39,720 bases of DNA, from NCBI GenBank assembly GCA_022824685.1, contig JAJDZJ010000038.1, positions 1 through 39,720 of the forward strand, in the 5' to 3' direction. Below the pieces are notes generated by a model. The model was not told where the DNA came from and ran no database searches. It saw nothing but the letters and a program-made list of their open reading frames with translations. Both the position numbers and the translations under genes were made by a program. Shown piece by piece: positions 27,451 to 36,164 of the stretch. Every line of letters begins with the position of its first letter. Position 1 is the stretch's first letter. Source of the DNA: Caldilineaceae bacterium (GTDB lineage Bacteria > Chloroflexota > Anaerolineae > Caldilineales > Caldilineaceae).

Positions 27451-28728
27451 CTACGCGGCGCCGGCATCGCGACCGTACCCAACCTGCGCCATCAACTGCC
27501 GGTAGCAGGATAGTGTGTCAGCCAACATCCGCTCTGCGTTGAAATTCGTTCTCACACGCTCGTATGCGGACTTCCCCATGCGCTGCCTCAAGTCCGGATT
27601 TCGGGCCAACTTGATCAGGGCGCGGGCAAGTTCGGCTTCGTTGCCGAGTTCGACCAGAATTCCTGATTCGTTTTGCTCGACAACTTCGGGCAGCGCGGCG
27701 GTTTGGAAGGCGACGACTGGCTTGGCGCGGGCCATGGCTTCCAGATAGATCCGGCCGAACGACTCGGAAAGAGAGGGCGCTACAAAGATGTCGCAGTTTG
27801 CATAGAGGCGTTGGAGCTCGTCGTCTTCCACATGGCCGAGAAAGGTCGTCGCGCCGCGCGCGGCGTCCGCAGCAAAGCTCTCGAAGTAACTCTGGTAGGA
27901 GAGTCCTTGGGGCGCCTCGCCCATGTCCGCCCCGGCGATGATGAATCTGCATCGGGGCTCGCTGTCGATCACCTTGGGAATGGCGTGGAGCAGATGGTCG
28001 ATTCCTTTGCGCCTCTCCAGTCGACCGACAAAGAGAATCGTGACCGAACCATTATTGGTACGATTCGTTTCTGGCGGCGAATTCGGCAGAGAGATGCCTT
28101 GCGGAATTACGTCGGATTTCGCTTTCGGTATTCGGTAAAGCTCGCCACACAGTTGCGCGATGTATTCGCTGTTCGCGATGAGGCGGGCGCTGCGGCGGGC
28201 GGGAAGCGCTTCAAGAAAACAGGCCAGTCGAAGACCCGGCCTGGTGGCCCGGCCGCCTTTAAGGGCGTCCACCTGGGCCAGGGGGGTAGCCAGGCGGATG
28301 ACCAGTGGGGCGCGCGGATGAAGGGCGTAGCAGAGACCCTCGGCGCCCCAGTTAGGCATTTCGACCACATCGAACGGGCCTTGTTCACGTTCGAGGCGGG
28401 CGATTTCACGGTCCACGGCCAAACTTCGTTCCAGCTGATTCCAGATGCCGCGCGCCTTGTGGCGGATTGGGAGCGGTAGGGGAAGCCGCCTGTTTTCGAT
28501 GCGGCGCAACTCTGGCGCGTTTGCGGAAACTTGAGAGGAATGCTCCATGCTCCCATTCTGGTATGGTCCGGCGATGACCGTGACTTCGTGTCCTTGCTTG
28601 GCGAAGCCATGGGCCAGAAGATGGACATAATTAGCGATGCCGCCTTTGCCCTCCGGCGGATATTCCTTGCTCACCAGGCAGACTCTGAGCAGGTCACGTT
28701 GCTTTACTACTATCCAATCCGTAGACAT
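27451..28728 (-). CDS. GT4-type glycosyltransferase, paralogue A
   Basis: A 425-residue GT-B enzyme. The N terminus has VCLVSKEYPPEGKGGIANYVHLLAHGFA; the same block recurs in the next upstream gene. VVEMPNWGAEGLCYALHPRAPLVIRLATPL is the acceptor side and ILFVGRLERRKGIDHLLHAI the donor side. ESFGRIYLEAMARAKPVVAFQTAALPEVVEQNESGILV holds the E-x7-E motif. No Shine-Dalgarno precedes the ATG at 28728. A 217-bp gap separates it from its paralogue, long for this cluster, so a separate promoter is possible. Base composition is less GC-rich than in the genes below 27000. Confidence 0.88.
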   Translation of the reverse strand: MSTDWIVVKQRDLLRVCLVSKEYPPEGKGGIANYVHLLAHGFAKQGHEVTVIAGPYQNGSMEHSSQVSANAPELRRIENRRLPLPLPIRHKARGIWNQLERSLAVDREIARLEREQGPFDVVEMPNWGAEGLCYALHPRAPLVIRLATPLAQVDALKGGRATRPGLRLACFLEALPARRSARLIANSEYIAQLCGELYRIPKAKSDVIPQGISLPNSPPETNRTNNGSVTILFVGRLERRKGIDHLLHAIPKVIDSEPRCRFIIAGADMGEAPQGLSYQSYFESFAADAARGATTFLGHVEDDELQRLYANCDIFVAPSLSESFGRIYLEAMARAKPVVAFQTAALPEVVEQNESGILVELGNEAELARALIKLARNPDLRQRMGKSAYERVRTNFNAERMLADTLSCYRQLMAQVGYGRDAGAA

Positions 28729-28945
28729 ACAGGAATTATGCTGTCTAGAACGGCCAACATTCTTTGGGCCTGCCAGCGTTCTGCGAAGTGGCCGGTTGCC
28801 CCGTATCAGGCGCCTCTGTGTATGATCCAGCTAGAGCTTGAGGCGAGAAATTTTACATTCCGAAGCAAGAGTTCATTGAGACCCGCGGCGGGAATCGGTA
28901 TGGCGATGCACGGGTACAACAGCGCTCGATGCGTATTCTCCTTGG

Positions 28946-30283
28946 TTACTGGACTCTGGCCCTGTTTCTTTGTTCGATGACTTGCCGGTACTGGGCTTCG
29001 GTTGCGCTTACCATCCGCTCAACTGAGAATTCAGCGCGAATTCGCTGGTAGCCCTTCAGACCCATGTCCCGTCTTCGTTGCGGATCTCCTGCCAGTTCGA
29101 TGAGGGCTCGGGCAAGTTCAGTTACATTATTTGGCTCGACAAGCAGTCCCGTTTCATTGTGCGCAACCACTTCGGGCGCGGTGCCTGTGTGAAAGGCGAC
29201 AACCGGTTTGGCGTGCGCCATTGCTTCGGCATACATGAGCCCGAAGGACTCGAACAGGGATGGCGCCACAAGAATATCACATCCCGAGTAGAGTTGGGCC
29301 AGTTCTTTCTCCTCAACATGGCCGAGGAATGTGGTTGCATCCTGCGCCCGTTGGGTGGCGATGGAGGCGAAGTACCTCTTATAGGTAGTCTTTTGCCTTT
29401 CGTGGGCGGGCGCGCCCGGCAGCCGGGGCGCGTCTCCGGCGTCAAGACCGGCGATTAGGAATTCTACATTGGGCATCTTTTCAGCAACAATTTGGATCGC
29501 CTGCAACAGAAGCTGAATGCCTTTTCGTTTTTGCAGCCGGCCAACGTACAGAATACGTACGGCCCTGGCACTCTTCTTTTTTTGCGGAGGCAGAAGCGGC
29601 GCCAAAGGAGTACCGAGAGGGATTACGCGAATTTCGTCGAAAGGAAGCCTGTAGAGGCTGGCACAGTGAACAGCGATAAAGGAGCTGTGGGCGATGTATG
29701 CGTCAGCTCGACGTACAGTGTGCGTCTCAAACAGGCAGTGCAGCCGAAATCCAAGTTTTTTGGATGGACGGGCCTTCAGGTGATTCGTCAACGACATGGG
29801 TGTTGAAAGGCGGATGACGAAAGCGGCGCGGGGATGGAGGCTGTAGAAGAAGGCTTCCGGCCCAGAGTTGGGTATTTCAATGACATCAAATGGGCCAACA
29901 GTCCGTTCAAGGCATTGGATGGCTCTATCAACCGCCTTGCTTCGCTCGAGTTCATCCCAGAGTCCGCGCGGCCTTCGCTTGGCGAATTCCGGCATCGAAA
30001 ACCTGCTGTTTTCCACTCTGAATACCGTTAAGGAGCCCGGGTCCTCCGCTGTATTCAAGCGGGCGTTTAAGGACTTGCCGTCACCTGCCTGCATTGGGCG
30101 GGCGTGGGCAGAGTTCTCATCGGGGAAGGCACTTCGGCTGTTGCCTTTCGCGGCGGTCAGAACGGTTACGTCGTGCTCCTTTTGCGCCAGACCGTGGGCC
30201 AAGAACCGAGTATATGTACCGATACCGCCTTTGCCCTCTGGCGGGTACTCTTTGCTGACGAGGCAGATGCGCAGCGGCTTCAT
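28946..30283 (-). CDS. GT4-type glycosyltransferase, paralogue B
   Basis: A 445-residue GT-B enzyme clearly related to its downstream neighbour along the whole length. Shared blocks are CLVSKEYPPEGKGGI, FDVIE(I/M)PN.G.E, LHPRA, TTFLGHVE and ESFG..Y.EAMA.AKPVVAF. The N-terminal domain carries an extra stretch (about 45-80) missing from the neighbour. The donor-domain start is ILYVGRLQKRKGIQLLLQAI. ggaggt lies 6 bases upstream of the ATG, which overlaps the previous stop in an ATGA. Base composition is low for the window (26 G/C in 29461-29520), suggesting that this pair entered by transfer and duplicated. Confidence 0.88.
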   Translation of the reverse strand: MKPLRICLVSKEYPPEGKGGIGTYTRFLAHGLAQKEHDVTVLTAAKGNSRSAFPDENSAHARPMQAGDGKSLNARLNTAEDPGSLTVFRVENSRFSMPEFAKRRPRGLWDELERSKAVDRAIQCLERTVGPFDVIEIPNSGPEAFFYSLHPRAAFVIRLSTPMSLTNHLKARPSKKLGFRLHCLFETHTVRRADAYIAHSSFIAVHCASLYRLPFDEIRVIPLGTPLAPLLPPQKKKSARAVRILYVGRLQKRKGIQLLLQAIQIVAEKMPNVEFLIAGLDAGDAPRLPGAPAHERQKTTYKRYFASIATQRAQDATTFLGHVEEKELAQLYSGCDILVAPSLFESFGLMYAEAMAHAKPVVAFHTGTAPEVVAHNETGLLVEPNNVTELARALIELAGDPQRRRDMGLKGYQRIRAEFSVERMVSATEAQYRQVIEQRNRARVQ

Positions 30284-31494
30284 GGAGGACCTCCCGCGGC
30301 TGCGCGGTAGACATCCACAGTTTGCATTGCCGCCTTTTTCCAGCGGAAGCGGGCTGCCTGACGCAGACCGGCGGAACGCATCTGCCCAGCCATGTTTGGG
30401 TCGGTCAGGATTGGGCGGACCGTTGCGGAGAGGCGTTCACTCGTCAACGGTTCGATGTAGCGCGCCGCAGAACCGCCGACTTCCGGCAGGCTGCTGGCCT
30501 TGCTGCAGACGACGGGCGCGGCGCAGGCCATGGCTTCCAGCACAGGGATTCCGAAGCCTTCATAGAGGCTGGGCATCAGGAGGCAGGCGGCGCCGGTGTA
30601 AAGGGCCGGCAGGTCGGCGTCGGGCACGCGGCCGGTAAAGACGACATCGCCGGCCAGCTGCAACCGTTCCAATTTGCGCTGCACGGCGTCCCATAGCCAG
30701 CCGCGGCGGCCAACGACGATGAGACAGTGGGGCAGACCTTCGGCCTTGAGACGGGCGAGGGCCTCAAAGGCGAGCGCGTGGTTTTTGCGGGGCTCCAGTG
30801 TGCCCACCATCAGGAGGTAGGGGCGGCGGATGGCGTACTTTTCTTTGGTGCGCCGGACGTCGCCTTCGCTGGCAGGATGGAAACGACTCTCGATGCCTTC
30901 GTGGATGACAGATATTTTCTGCGGGGGCGTGCGATACAGTTCCATCAGATCCTGTTTCGTGTGATGACTCACGGCAATGATCGCATCAGCCCTACGCACG
31001 AACAAGGGCATGGCTACGCGCAAAAAGGCCCGGTTGGCCAGTGTGTGATGCTGGGGAAAGCGTTCAAAGATCAGGTCGTGGACGGTCATCACTATGGGTC
31101 GGTCCATCCATGGCAATAGATGTTCTGTGGCATGGAAGACGCCTCCGGCCGGGAGCCTGCGCTCTACGGCGGCGACCCGCAGCAGCTGGGAGGCGAGGAC
31201 GCCGAGTCTCCAGGGATATTGACCCAAAGAAATGGCGCGGGCTGGAATCGGCCGCAGGTCGGGAGGCGGTTTGTGGCCGCTGTGGCGATTATAGAAGAGG
31301 GTCAGGTCGATCGAATCGCGACAGTGCCGCCACAGGGCGGCGGCCAGGCTCTCGGTATAGCGGGCCAGGCCAGCGCCCTGGTGAACGGCGGGACCGGCGT
31401 CGAGAGTAACCTGCAGCCGGGCGTGGGCAGTTCGGTGATCTTGGGAAGGGGCGGCAGCGGGTCTGGGCGGCGCGGACCCGAGCTTGTCAGGCAT
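30280..31494 (-). CDS. GT4-type glycosyltransferase
   Basis: A 404-residue GT-B enzyme. VTLDAGPAVHQGAGLARYTESLAAAL has the Q-G-A-G-L-A-R-Y loop, FHATEHLLPWMDRPIVMTVHDLIFERFPQ the acceptor side, and YLLMVGTLEPRKNHALAFEAL opens the donor domain. EGFGIPVLEAMACAAPVVCS holds the E-x7-E motif. An ATG nine codons upstream (31521) would overlap the DinG gene by 35 bases; the ATG at 31494 overlaps it by 8 bases (ATGCCTGA) and is preferred. The style matches the last gene of the cluster (19183-20301), both resembling mannosyltransferases. First glycosyltransferase of the run. Confidence 0.88.
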   Translation of the reverse strand: MPDKLGSAPPRPAAAPSQDHRTAHARLQVTLDAGPAVHQGAGLARYTESLAAALWRHCRDSIDLTLFYNRHSGHKPPPDLRPIPARAISLGQYPWRLGVLASQLLRVAAVERRLPAGGVFHATEHLLPWMDRPIVMTVHDLIFERFPQHHTLANRAFLRVAMPLFVRRADAIIAVSHHTKQDLMELYRTPPQKISVIHEGIESRFHPASEGDVRRTKEKYAIRRPYLLMVGTLEPRKNHALAFEALARLKAEGLPHCLIVVGRRGWLWDAVQRKLERLQLAGDVVFTGRVPDADLPALYTGAACLLMPSLYEGFGIPVLEAMACAAPVVCSKASSLPEVGGSAARYIEPLTSERLSATVRPILTDPNMAGQMRSAGLRQAARFRWKKAAMQTVDVYRAAAGGPP

Positions 31495-34489
31495 CACCTG
31501 GTCCCCAAGGGTCTGGCTCAAGGCTCCTGTCGACCGGACTATGTGCCTCTGTTGGACTATTCAGCCAGTGGCGCACGGCTTCGCCCAGATGGGAGAGGGG
31601 GCTTTGACGCCGGGAGCAGTCGGGCAACGCGTCGAGGAAGATCTGGCCGTAGCTGCGCTGCCAGAGGCGGCTATCCAGCAGGACGACGACGCCGCGATCG
31701 GCGGCGCTGCGAATCAGGCGCCCAAAGCCCTGGCGCAGGCGGATTACCGCTTCGGGCACGGCGTACTCGTGGAAGGGGTCTTCGTAAAGGCGGCTGCGGG
31801 CGGCGTAGAGGGGGTCGGTCGGTACGGCGAAGGGCAGGCGGGCGATGATCAGACAGAGAAGCTGGTCGCCGGGGAGATCGACACCTTCCCAGTAGCTTCT
31901 GGCGCCGAGCAGGACGGAACGCGGATTGGCGCGAAAGTCAAGCAGGTTGCGGCGGCGGCTGCCTTCGCCTTGCTGAATCACGGTGAGCCCGGCGGCCGCC
32001 AGTGGCGCGCGGATCGTTTCGGCGCTGGCGCGCAGATGGTTGCGGCTGGTAAAGAGGACGAGGGTTCTTCCTTCGGCAGCCAAGGCGGCCTCTTGAATTG
32101 CCTGCTCCAGCGCTTGCTGGTAGCTGTGGTGATCGGGCAGAGGCATGTCGGTGGGCAGGTAGAGTAGGGCGTTGCGCTTGAAGTCGAAGGGGCTGTCGAT
32201 GGCAGACCCGTTGGCGTCCCAGCATCCCAGGCGGTCACGCAGGTAGTCGAAGCGATCCCCCGCCTGAAGCGTGGCGCCGGTCAGCACGACGGCCCGTTTC
32301 CTTTCGAACAGTTGGGAGGAGAGTTTTTCGCTCACCTGAATTGGCGCGCTGCGAAGCGTAATCGATTTGCCGCGGGGTCGAGACTGTGTGGTGGAGCTCA
32401 ACTCGAGCGAGGCGACAGACTCTTCCTGGTAGTTGAGTGGGCGAAGGATGACGTCGTCGGCGACGTGGAGGATGGAGGCGAGTTCGATTTGTGCGTCGTG
32501 AAGAGCCTGCAGGGCATAGGTCATTCTGCTGCCGCCGGGCAGGAGATTGCCGGGCTGGTATTGGGTTTGCCACCATTGGGAGGCGTCGAGCAGGTCGGCG
32601 AGCTCGGTGGCCTGGGCCAGCAGGCTGCTGAGCTCTGCGCTGAGCCCGTCCCACTGAATTTCAATTTCGCTCCAGGCAGGTTGGGTGCGCATTCGGCTGT
32701 CCAGGGCCACCTGCTGGGGGAAGGCGGAGGAAGCGCGGGCGGCGCTCCTGCCGTCGCAGTGGCGTTGAACGAATTCGTGCAGGGCCTCGACAAAGGGGGG
32801 GAGGCTTTGCCGCAGGGCCTGGCTTTCGGATGCCAGTTCCTCTGTCAGTTCCTGAAAGTGGTCCTGGTCAAGCTGGAGCGCCAGCTGTGCTGCGGCACTT
32901 TCCAACCTTTCCAGGACAGATGGCAACATTCGCAGCTCGAACTGCTGGGTGAGCTGGTCGGTGGCCGCGGACTCGAGGTGGTGGGCCTCGTCGATGATGA
33001 GGGCGTCGAAGTCGGGCAGGACCTGTCCGCCCGCCTGCACGTCGGCCAGCAGAAGCGCGTGGTTGACCACGAGAAGGTGTGCCGACCTGGCCTGGCGGTG
33101 GGCTTCGATGTAGAAGTCGCGGTAGCTGGGCCCAAGGCTGGCCAATCTTCCGGGCGGCGTTTCGGCGAAGCAGCGTTCCGGGCTGCACTCGCCGGCATGG
33201 GAGCAGACGCGGGCCATGAGCGCCTGCTCCTGGCGATCATGAATTGGCAGTTCACTGAGGTCGCCGGATTGGGTGTGGGGCAGCCAGACCAGGAGCTTGG
33301 CGAGGAAGCGCAGTTCGAGGGGGGGCAAGGGCTCGGCAAAGAGGGCGCCGGGGCTGCGGGGCGCGTCCAGCCAGTGTGCGAGCCTGCGCGTGCAGAGGTA
33401 GCGGGACCGGCCCTTCAAAGCCGCGGCCCGGAGGTTGGAAGGGCTGCCGGTGTACTGGGTCGCGTCAGTTTCGGACAGGACGCGTGCCACACGGGGCAGC
33501 TCCTTTTCCAGGAGCTGGTCTTGCAGGGGGATGGTGTTTGTGGCGATCACGACGCGGCTCTGGTTGGCCAAGGCCCAGGCAGCGGCGGGCAACAGGTAGG
33601 CCAGGCTTTTGCCGGTCCCTGTTCCCGCTTCGATGATCCTGTGGTCGCCCCTGTTGAGGGCGTCCAGGGTTTGAAGGGCCATTTGCAGCTGGCCGTCGCG
33701 GCTTTCAAAGCCGGCGCCGCGTTCGCTGGCGAACTCCGAAGCCAGCGCCCCCCCTGCGGCGAAGGCCGCGGTCAGGAGTTCGGCGTCGACTTCCTGGGGT
33801 GAAGGCGCTGGGTTCAGGGGCCGGGGAACCGGTTTGACGGGCACCTGCGGCTCCTCGGCTCCTTTCCTGGGAAAGCCGTTGCCCGCGGTTCCTCGGCGGC
33901 GGAGCTCGTCCTCGAAAAGGAGAATCGGACCCCATTCGGCGCCGCGGCCCGCCTCGCACAGCGTTTCGAGGACAGGGTCAGGCAAGGCTTCGATGCGGCT
34001 GAGCAGGTGGAGAAGCAGATCGGCAGTCGCCTCGGCGTCGTGACCGGCGCGGTGGGCCTCTGCCAGAGGAATCTTCAGGTCGCGGCACAGTTCGCCAAGG
34101 CTATAGCTTGCCTGGCCGGGCAGGAGAATTGTAGCAAGCTCGTATGTGTCGAGCACGGGGACATGCAGTTCGATGCCGGCGGCTCGCAGAAAGGAGATAT
34201 CGAACCCTGCGCTATGGGCAACGACGGCTCCGGCGCCCTGGCCGAAGAAGGCCAGGATCTCGGGGCTCGCCTCTTCGAGGGAGGGCGCGTTTGCCACGTC
34301 TCCGGGTCGGATGCCGGTGAGCTGCTGGATACGCAGCGGGAGGGGGCGGCCGGGGTTGATACAGGTTGCGTAGCGCTGGCGCGGGCAGTCTTTCTGGAAA
34401 CGGACTGCGCCGAACTCGATGATGGTGTCGCGTTTTGGGTTGAGGCCGGTTGTCTCCAGATCGAAAGCAACGAAGATACGGGGGGTCAT
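31487..34489 (-). CDS. DnaQ-type exonuclease fused to DinG/XPD-like helicase
   Basis: A 1000-residue fusion. Residues 1-165 are a DEDDh 3'-5' exonuclease: D10 and E12 (FDLETTG), D97 (SAGFDISFL), H146 and D151 (HRAGHD). The rest is a superfamily 2 helicase: Walker A EAGTGTGKS (287-295), DEAH in LIIDEAHHLE (about 505), and RLRQGFGRLIRS as motif VI. An Fe-S domain is indicated by YLC (about 366) and CSHAGECSPERC (about 432-443), four cysteines as in XPD and E. coli DinG. Gram-positive DinG proteins share the exonuclease fusion but often lack the Fe-S cysteines. It should unwind damaged or R-loop DNA. Its stop overlaps the first glycosyltransferase start, so a repair gene leads a glycan operon, probably by chance of insertion. 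Confidence 0.92.
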   Translation of the reverse strand: MTPRIFVAFDLETTGLNPKRDTIIEFGAVRFQKDCPRQRYATCINPGRPLPLRIQQLTGIRPGDVANAPSLEEASPEILAFFGQGAGAVVAHSAGFDISFLRAAGIELHVPVLDTYELATILLPGQASYSLGELCRDLKIPLAEAHRAGHDAEATADLLLHLLSRIEALPDPVLETLCEAGRGAEWGPILLFEDELRRRGTAGNGFPRKGAEEPQVPVKPVPRPLNPAPSPQEVDAELLTAAFAAGGALASEFASERGAGFESRDGQLQMALQTLDALNRGDHRIIEAGTGTGKSLAYLLPAAAWALANQSRVVIATNTIPLQDQLLEKELPRVARVLSETDATQYTGSPSNLRAAALKGRSRYLCTRRLAHWLDAPRSPGALFAEPLPPLELRFLAKLLVWLPHTQSGDLSELPIHDRQEQALMARVCSHAGECSPERCFAETPPGRLASLGPSYRDFYIEAHRQARSAHLLVVNHALLLADVQAGGQVLPDFDALIIDEAHHLESAATDQLTQQFELRMLPSVLERLESAAAQLALQLDQDHFQELTEELASESQALRQSLPPFVEALHEFVQRHCDGRSAARASSAFPQQVALDSRMRTQPAWSEIEIQWDGLSAELSSLLAQATELADLLDASQWWQTQYQPGNLLPGGSRMTYALQALHDAQIELASILHVADDVILRPLNYQEESVASLELSSTTQSRPRGKSITLRSAPIQVSEKLSSQLFERKRAVVLTGATLQAGDRFDYLRDRLGCWDANGSAIDSPFDFKRNALLYLPTDMPLPDHHSYQQALEQAIQEAALAAEGRTLVLFTSRNHLRASAETIRAPLAAAGLTVIQQGEGSRRRNLLDFRANPRSVLLGARSYWEGVDLPGDQLLCLIIARLPFAVPTDPLYAARSRLYEDPFHEYAVPEAVIRLRQGFGRLIRSAADRGVVVLLDSRLWQRSYGQIFLDALPDCSRRQSPLSHLGEAVRHWLNSPTEAHSPVDRSLEPDPWGPGDA

Positions 34490-34543
34490 GTTCAGGCGGG
34501 TCCAGGCCGACGAGCGGCTGTGGACCTGGCGTTGGGCCGCCGA

Positions 34544-35176
34544 TTATTGCTCACTGTCGCCGCCGGTGAAGGAGATGGCCTCTGCCGATTTGGTTACGCT
34601 GCCGGTGTAGAGCCAGGAGACCTGTCGCAGCGTGAGAGCCTGGTCAAAGTCGGTCAGAGCGGAGATGCAGTCGGCCGGCACGACGACGGAGAACCATCTC
34701 AGGCCGGCGGAGGCGGCGGTGTGAAGAACGCAGATGCTGGAAACTGTGCCGACGATCACGAGATTTCGCGCCTTCCAGACGTTGGTGAGGAAGTGTTCCA
34801 GCCAGGTGCCGTAGAATCCGTCGTAGCGGCTTTTGGGGCAGACCAGGTCGTCGGGGCGGGGCGCGAGCTCCTCGACGATTTCCCAGCCCCAGGTATCTGC
34901 TTCACAGTGGCGGGGCCAGATATCCCATTCGGGATCGCCGGCGAAGTGAGTATCCTGTGTGTAGGCGATGCGGACGCCGGCGCTGCGGGCCCGGGCGAGG
35001 AGCCGCTGCTGGCTGCCCAGGGTTGCGGCGGCGTCGGGCACGACGAGGGATCCGCCTTGCTTGACGAAGTCGTTCTGCATGTCGACAACGATTACGGCGC
35101 TGTCCTGGGCGGGCAGTTTGACGGTCTGCCGCCACGCGATTTCAGGGACTGCGACGGTTTCATCCGGAATCTGCAT
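34544..35176 (-). CDS. Isochorismatase-family cysteine hydrolase
   Basis: A 210-residue amidohydrolase-type enzyme with the full catalytic triad: D32 (VVDMQNDF), K115 (CPKSRYDGFYGT) and C149 (GTVSSICVLHTAASA). D75 and H77 (TQDTHFAGD) may take part in metal binding as in nicotinamidase, though the metal site is not complete by eye. Members hydrolyse nicotinamide, N-carbamoyl compounds, ureidoacrylate, isochorismate and similar substrates. Context (Gfo/Idh/MocA and PhyH genes upstream) suggests a catabolic amide rather than NAD salvage, but this is inference. 77 bp after the PhyH gene. Confidence 0.88.
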   Translation of the reverse strand: MQIPDETVAVPEIAWRQTVKLPAQDSAVIVVDMQNDFVKQGGSLVVPDAAATLGSQQRLLARARSAGVRIAYTQDTHFAGDPEWDIWPRHCEADTWGWEIVEELAPRPDDLVCPKSRYDGFYGTWLEHFLTNVWKARNLVIVGTVSSICVLHTAASAGLRWFSVVVPADCISALTDFDQALTLRQVSWLYTGSVTKSAEAISFTGGDSEQ

Positions 35177-35253
35177 TCTGTTCTCCGATCAGGACACACA
35201 AGCTGGGACTGTACCTGGGCATGCCCAAGTTGGCGAATCGTTGCGGAGTTTGG

Positions 35254-36096
35254 CTAGGGCAGCTCCCAGCGGCTGGGGTTGATGCCGGGCGCTTCGCTGG
35301 CCATGCCGGCCGGCTTGTTGCCGGCGCCGTAGTCCCACCTGCGCGTGTTGCGGTCGATGAAGAGGGGTTGCACTTCGGGCGGCAACTTGGCCACCTCATC
35401 GGCGGGCCACTGCTCAACCTCTTCCTCGACCGGCCCGGCCCACGCGGGACGATAGGCGATAGCGAGCAGCTCGCGGGCGTAGCCGCCCACATTGGGGAAG
35501 TTGCCGTGGAAGACGCGATGGTTGATCAGGACGGCAGAGCCGGCTGCCGCGGTCACCATGACCTCCTCGGGATGGGATTCGTAGCGCAGGTAGGGATTGC
35601 CGTGGGCGTGCATGGCAAGATGGGAACGAGGGACCACGCGGAAGGGGGAGACCTCCTCAGTCAGATCCTGGAGGTAGTATAGAACGCGCACCATGCAGGG
35701 ACAGCTGCCTTCATAACCGAAGATTTTGGATCCATAGGGCTGACCGTCGGTGTGGATGCTGATGCCCGGATGGCCGGGCTCCGAGCGTGCGTAGGCGTAG
35801 GACATGAAGACGACTTCATCGCCGAAGAGCCGGTCCAGGAACTGTACAGTTGGCGGATGGGCGATCAGCGCCGTCAGCGGGCCGCCGGTAAAGTGGATCT
35901 TGGGACGGACCTGCTGTTTGTCGCTATAGTCCAGCCCGAAGGTGTCCAGTCGGGCTGTTTCGGCGCGCAGGCGGTCGAGGTGTTCGGCGGAGAGCAGGTC
36001 GGGCAAGACCGTGTAGCCTTCAACTTCAAGCTGATAAACATGTTGACCGAAGCTCAGTTTTGACCAGTCACGGTCGTCGATTTTCACCTTCTTCAT
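35254..36096 (-). CDS. Phytanoyl-CoA dioxygenase (PhyH) family protein
   Basis: A 280-residue non-haem Fe(II)/2-oxoglutarate oxygenase. The first iron ligands are H115 and D117 (ISIHTDGQ), the distal His is probably H197 (INHRVFHGNFPN), and R208 (YARELL) should bind 2-oxoglutarate. The N-terminal YQLEVEGYTVLPDLLSAEHLDRLR is the family opening. Bacterial members hydroxylate many small molecules, so the substrate is open. The start at 36096 follows aggga at good spacing; the upstream in-frame ATG (36156) gives a basic unsupported leader. It lies 68 bp from the third Gfo/Idh/MocA gene and belongs to the same transcript by spacing. 2-Oxoglutarate use would tie it to the transhydrogenase pair only in a very general sense. 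Confidence 0.88.
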   Translation of the reverse strand: MKKVKIDDRDWSKLSFGQHVYQLEVEGYTVLPDLLSAEHLDRLRAETARLDTFGLDYSDKQQVRPKIHFTGGPLTALIAHPPTVQFLDRLFGDEVVFMSYAYARSEPGHPGISIHTDGQPYGSKIFGYEGSCPCMVRVLYYLQDLTEEVSPFRVVPRSHLAMHAHGNPYLRYESHPEEVMVTAAAGSAVLINHRVFHGNFPNVGGYARELLAIAYRPAWAGPVEEEVEQWPADEVAKLPPEVQPLFIDRNTRRWDYGAGNKPAGMASEAPGINPSRWELP

Positions 36097-36164
36097 TTTA
36101 TTTTCCCTGTCTCTGTGAAGCGAACCGTCCAGGGACGGTTGACGGCGGCGCGCCACAGGAATGG

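Noticed and set aside
28729..28945. Promoter for glycosyltransferase paralogue A
   Set aside because: On the minus strand only cataat is a fair -10, and there is no acceptable -35 at 16-18 bases. The gap is otherwise featureless.
31487..34489. DinG-type helicase as part of a defence or type IV CRISPR system
   Set aside because: The fused DEDDh exonuclease and the repair-type layout are normal for chromosomal DinG, and no csf, cas or other defence gene is nearby.
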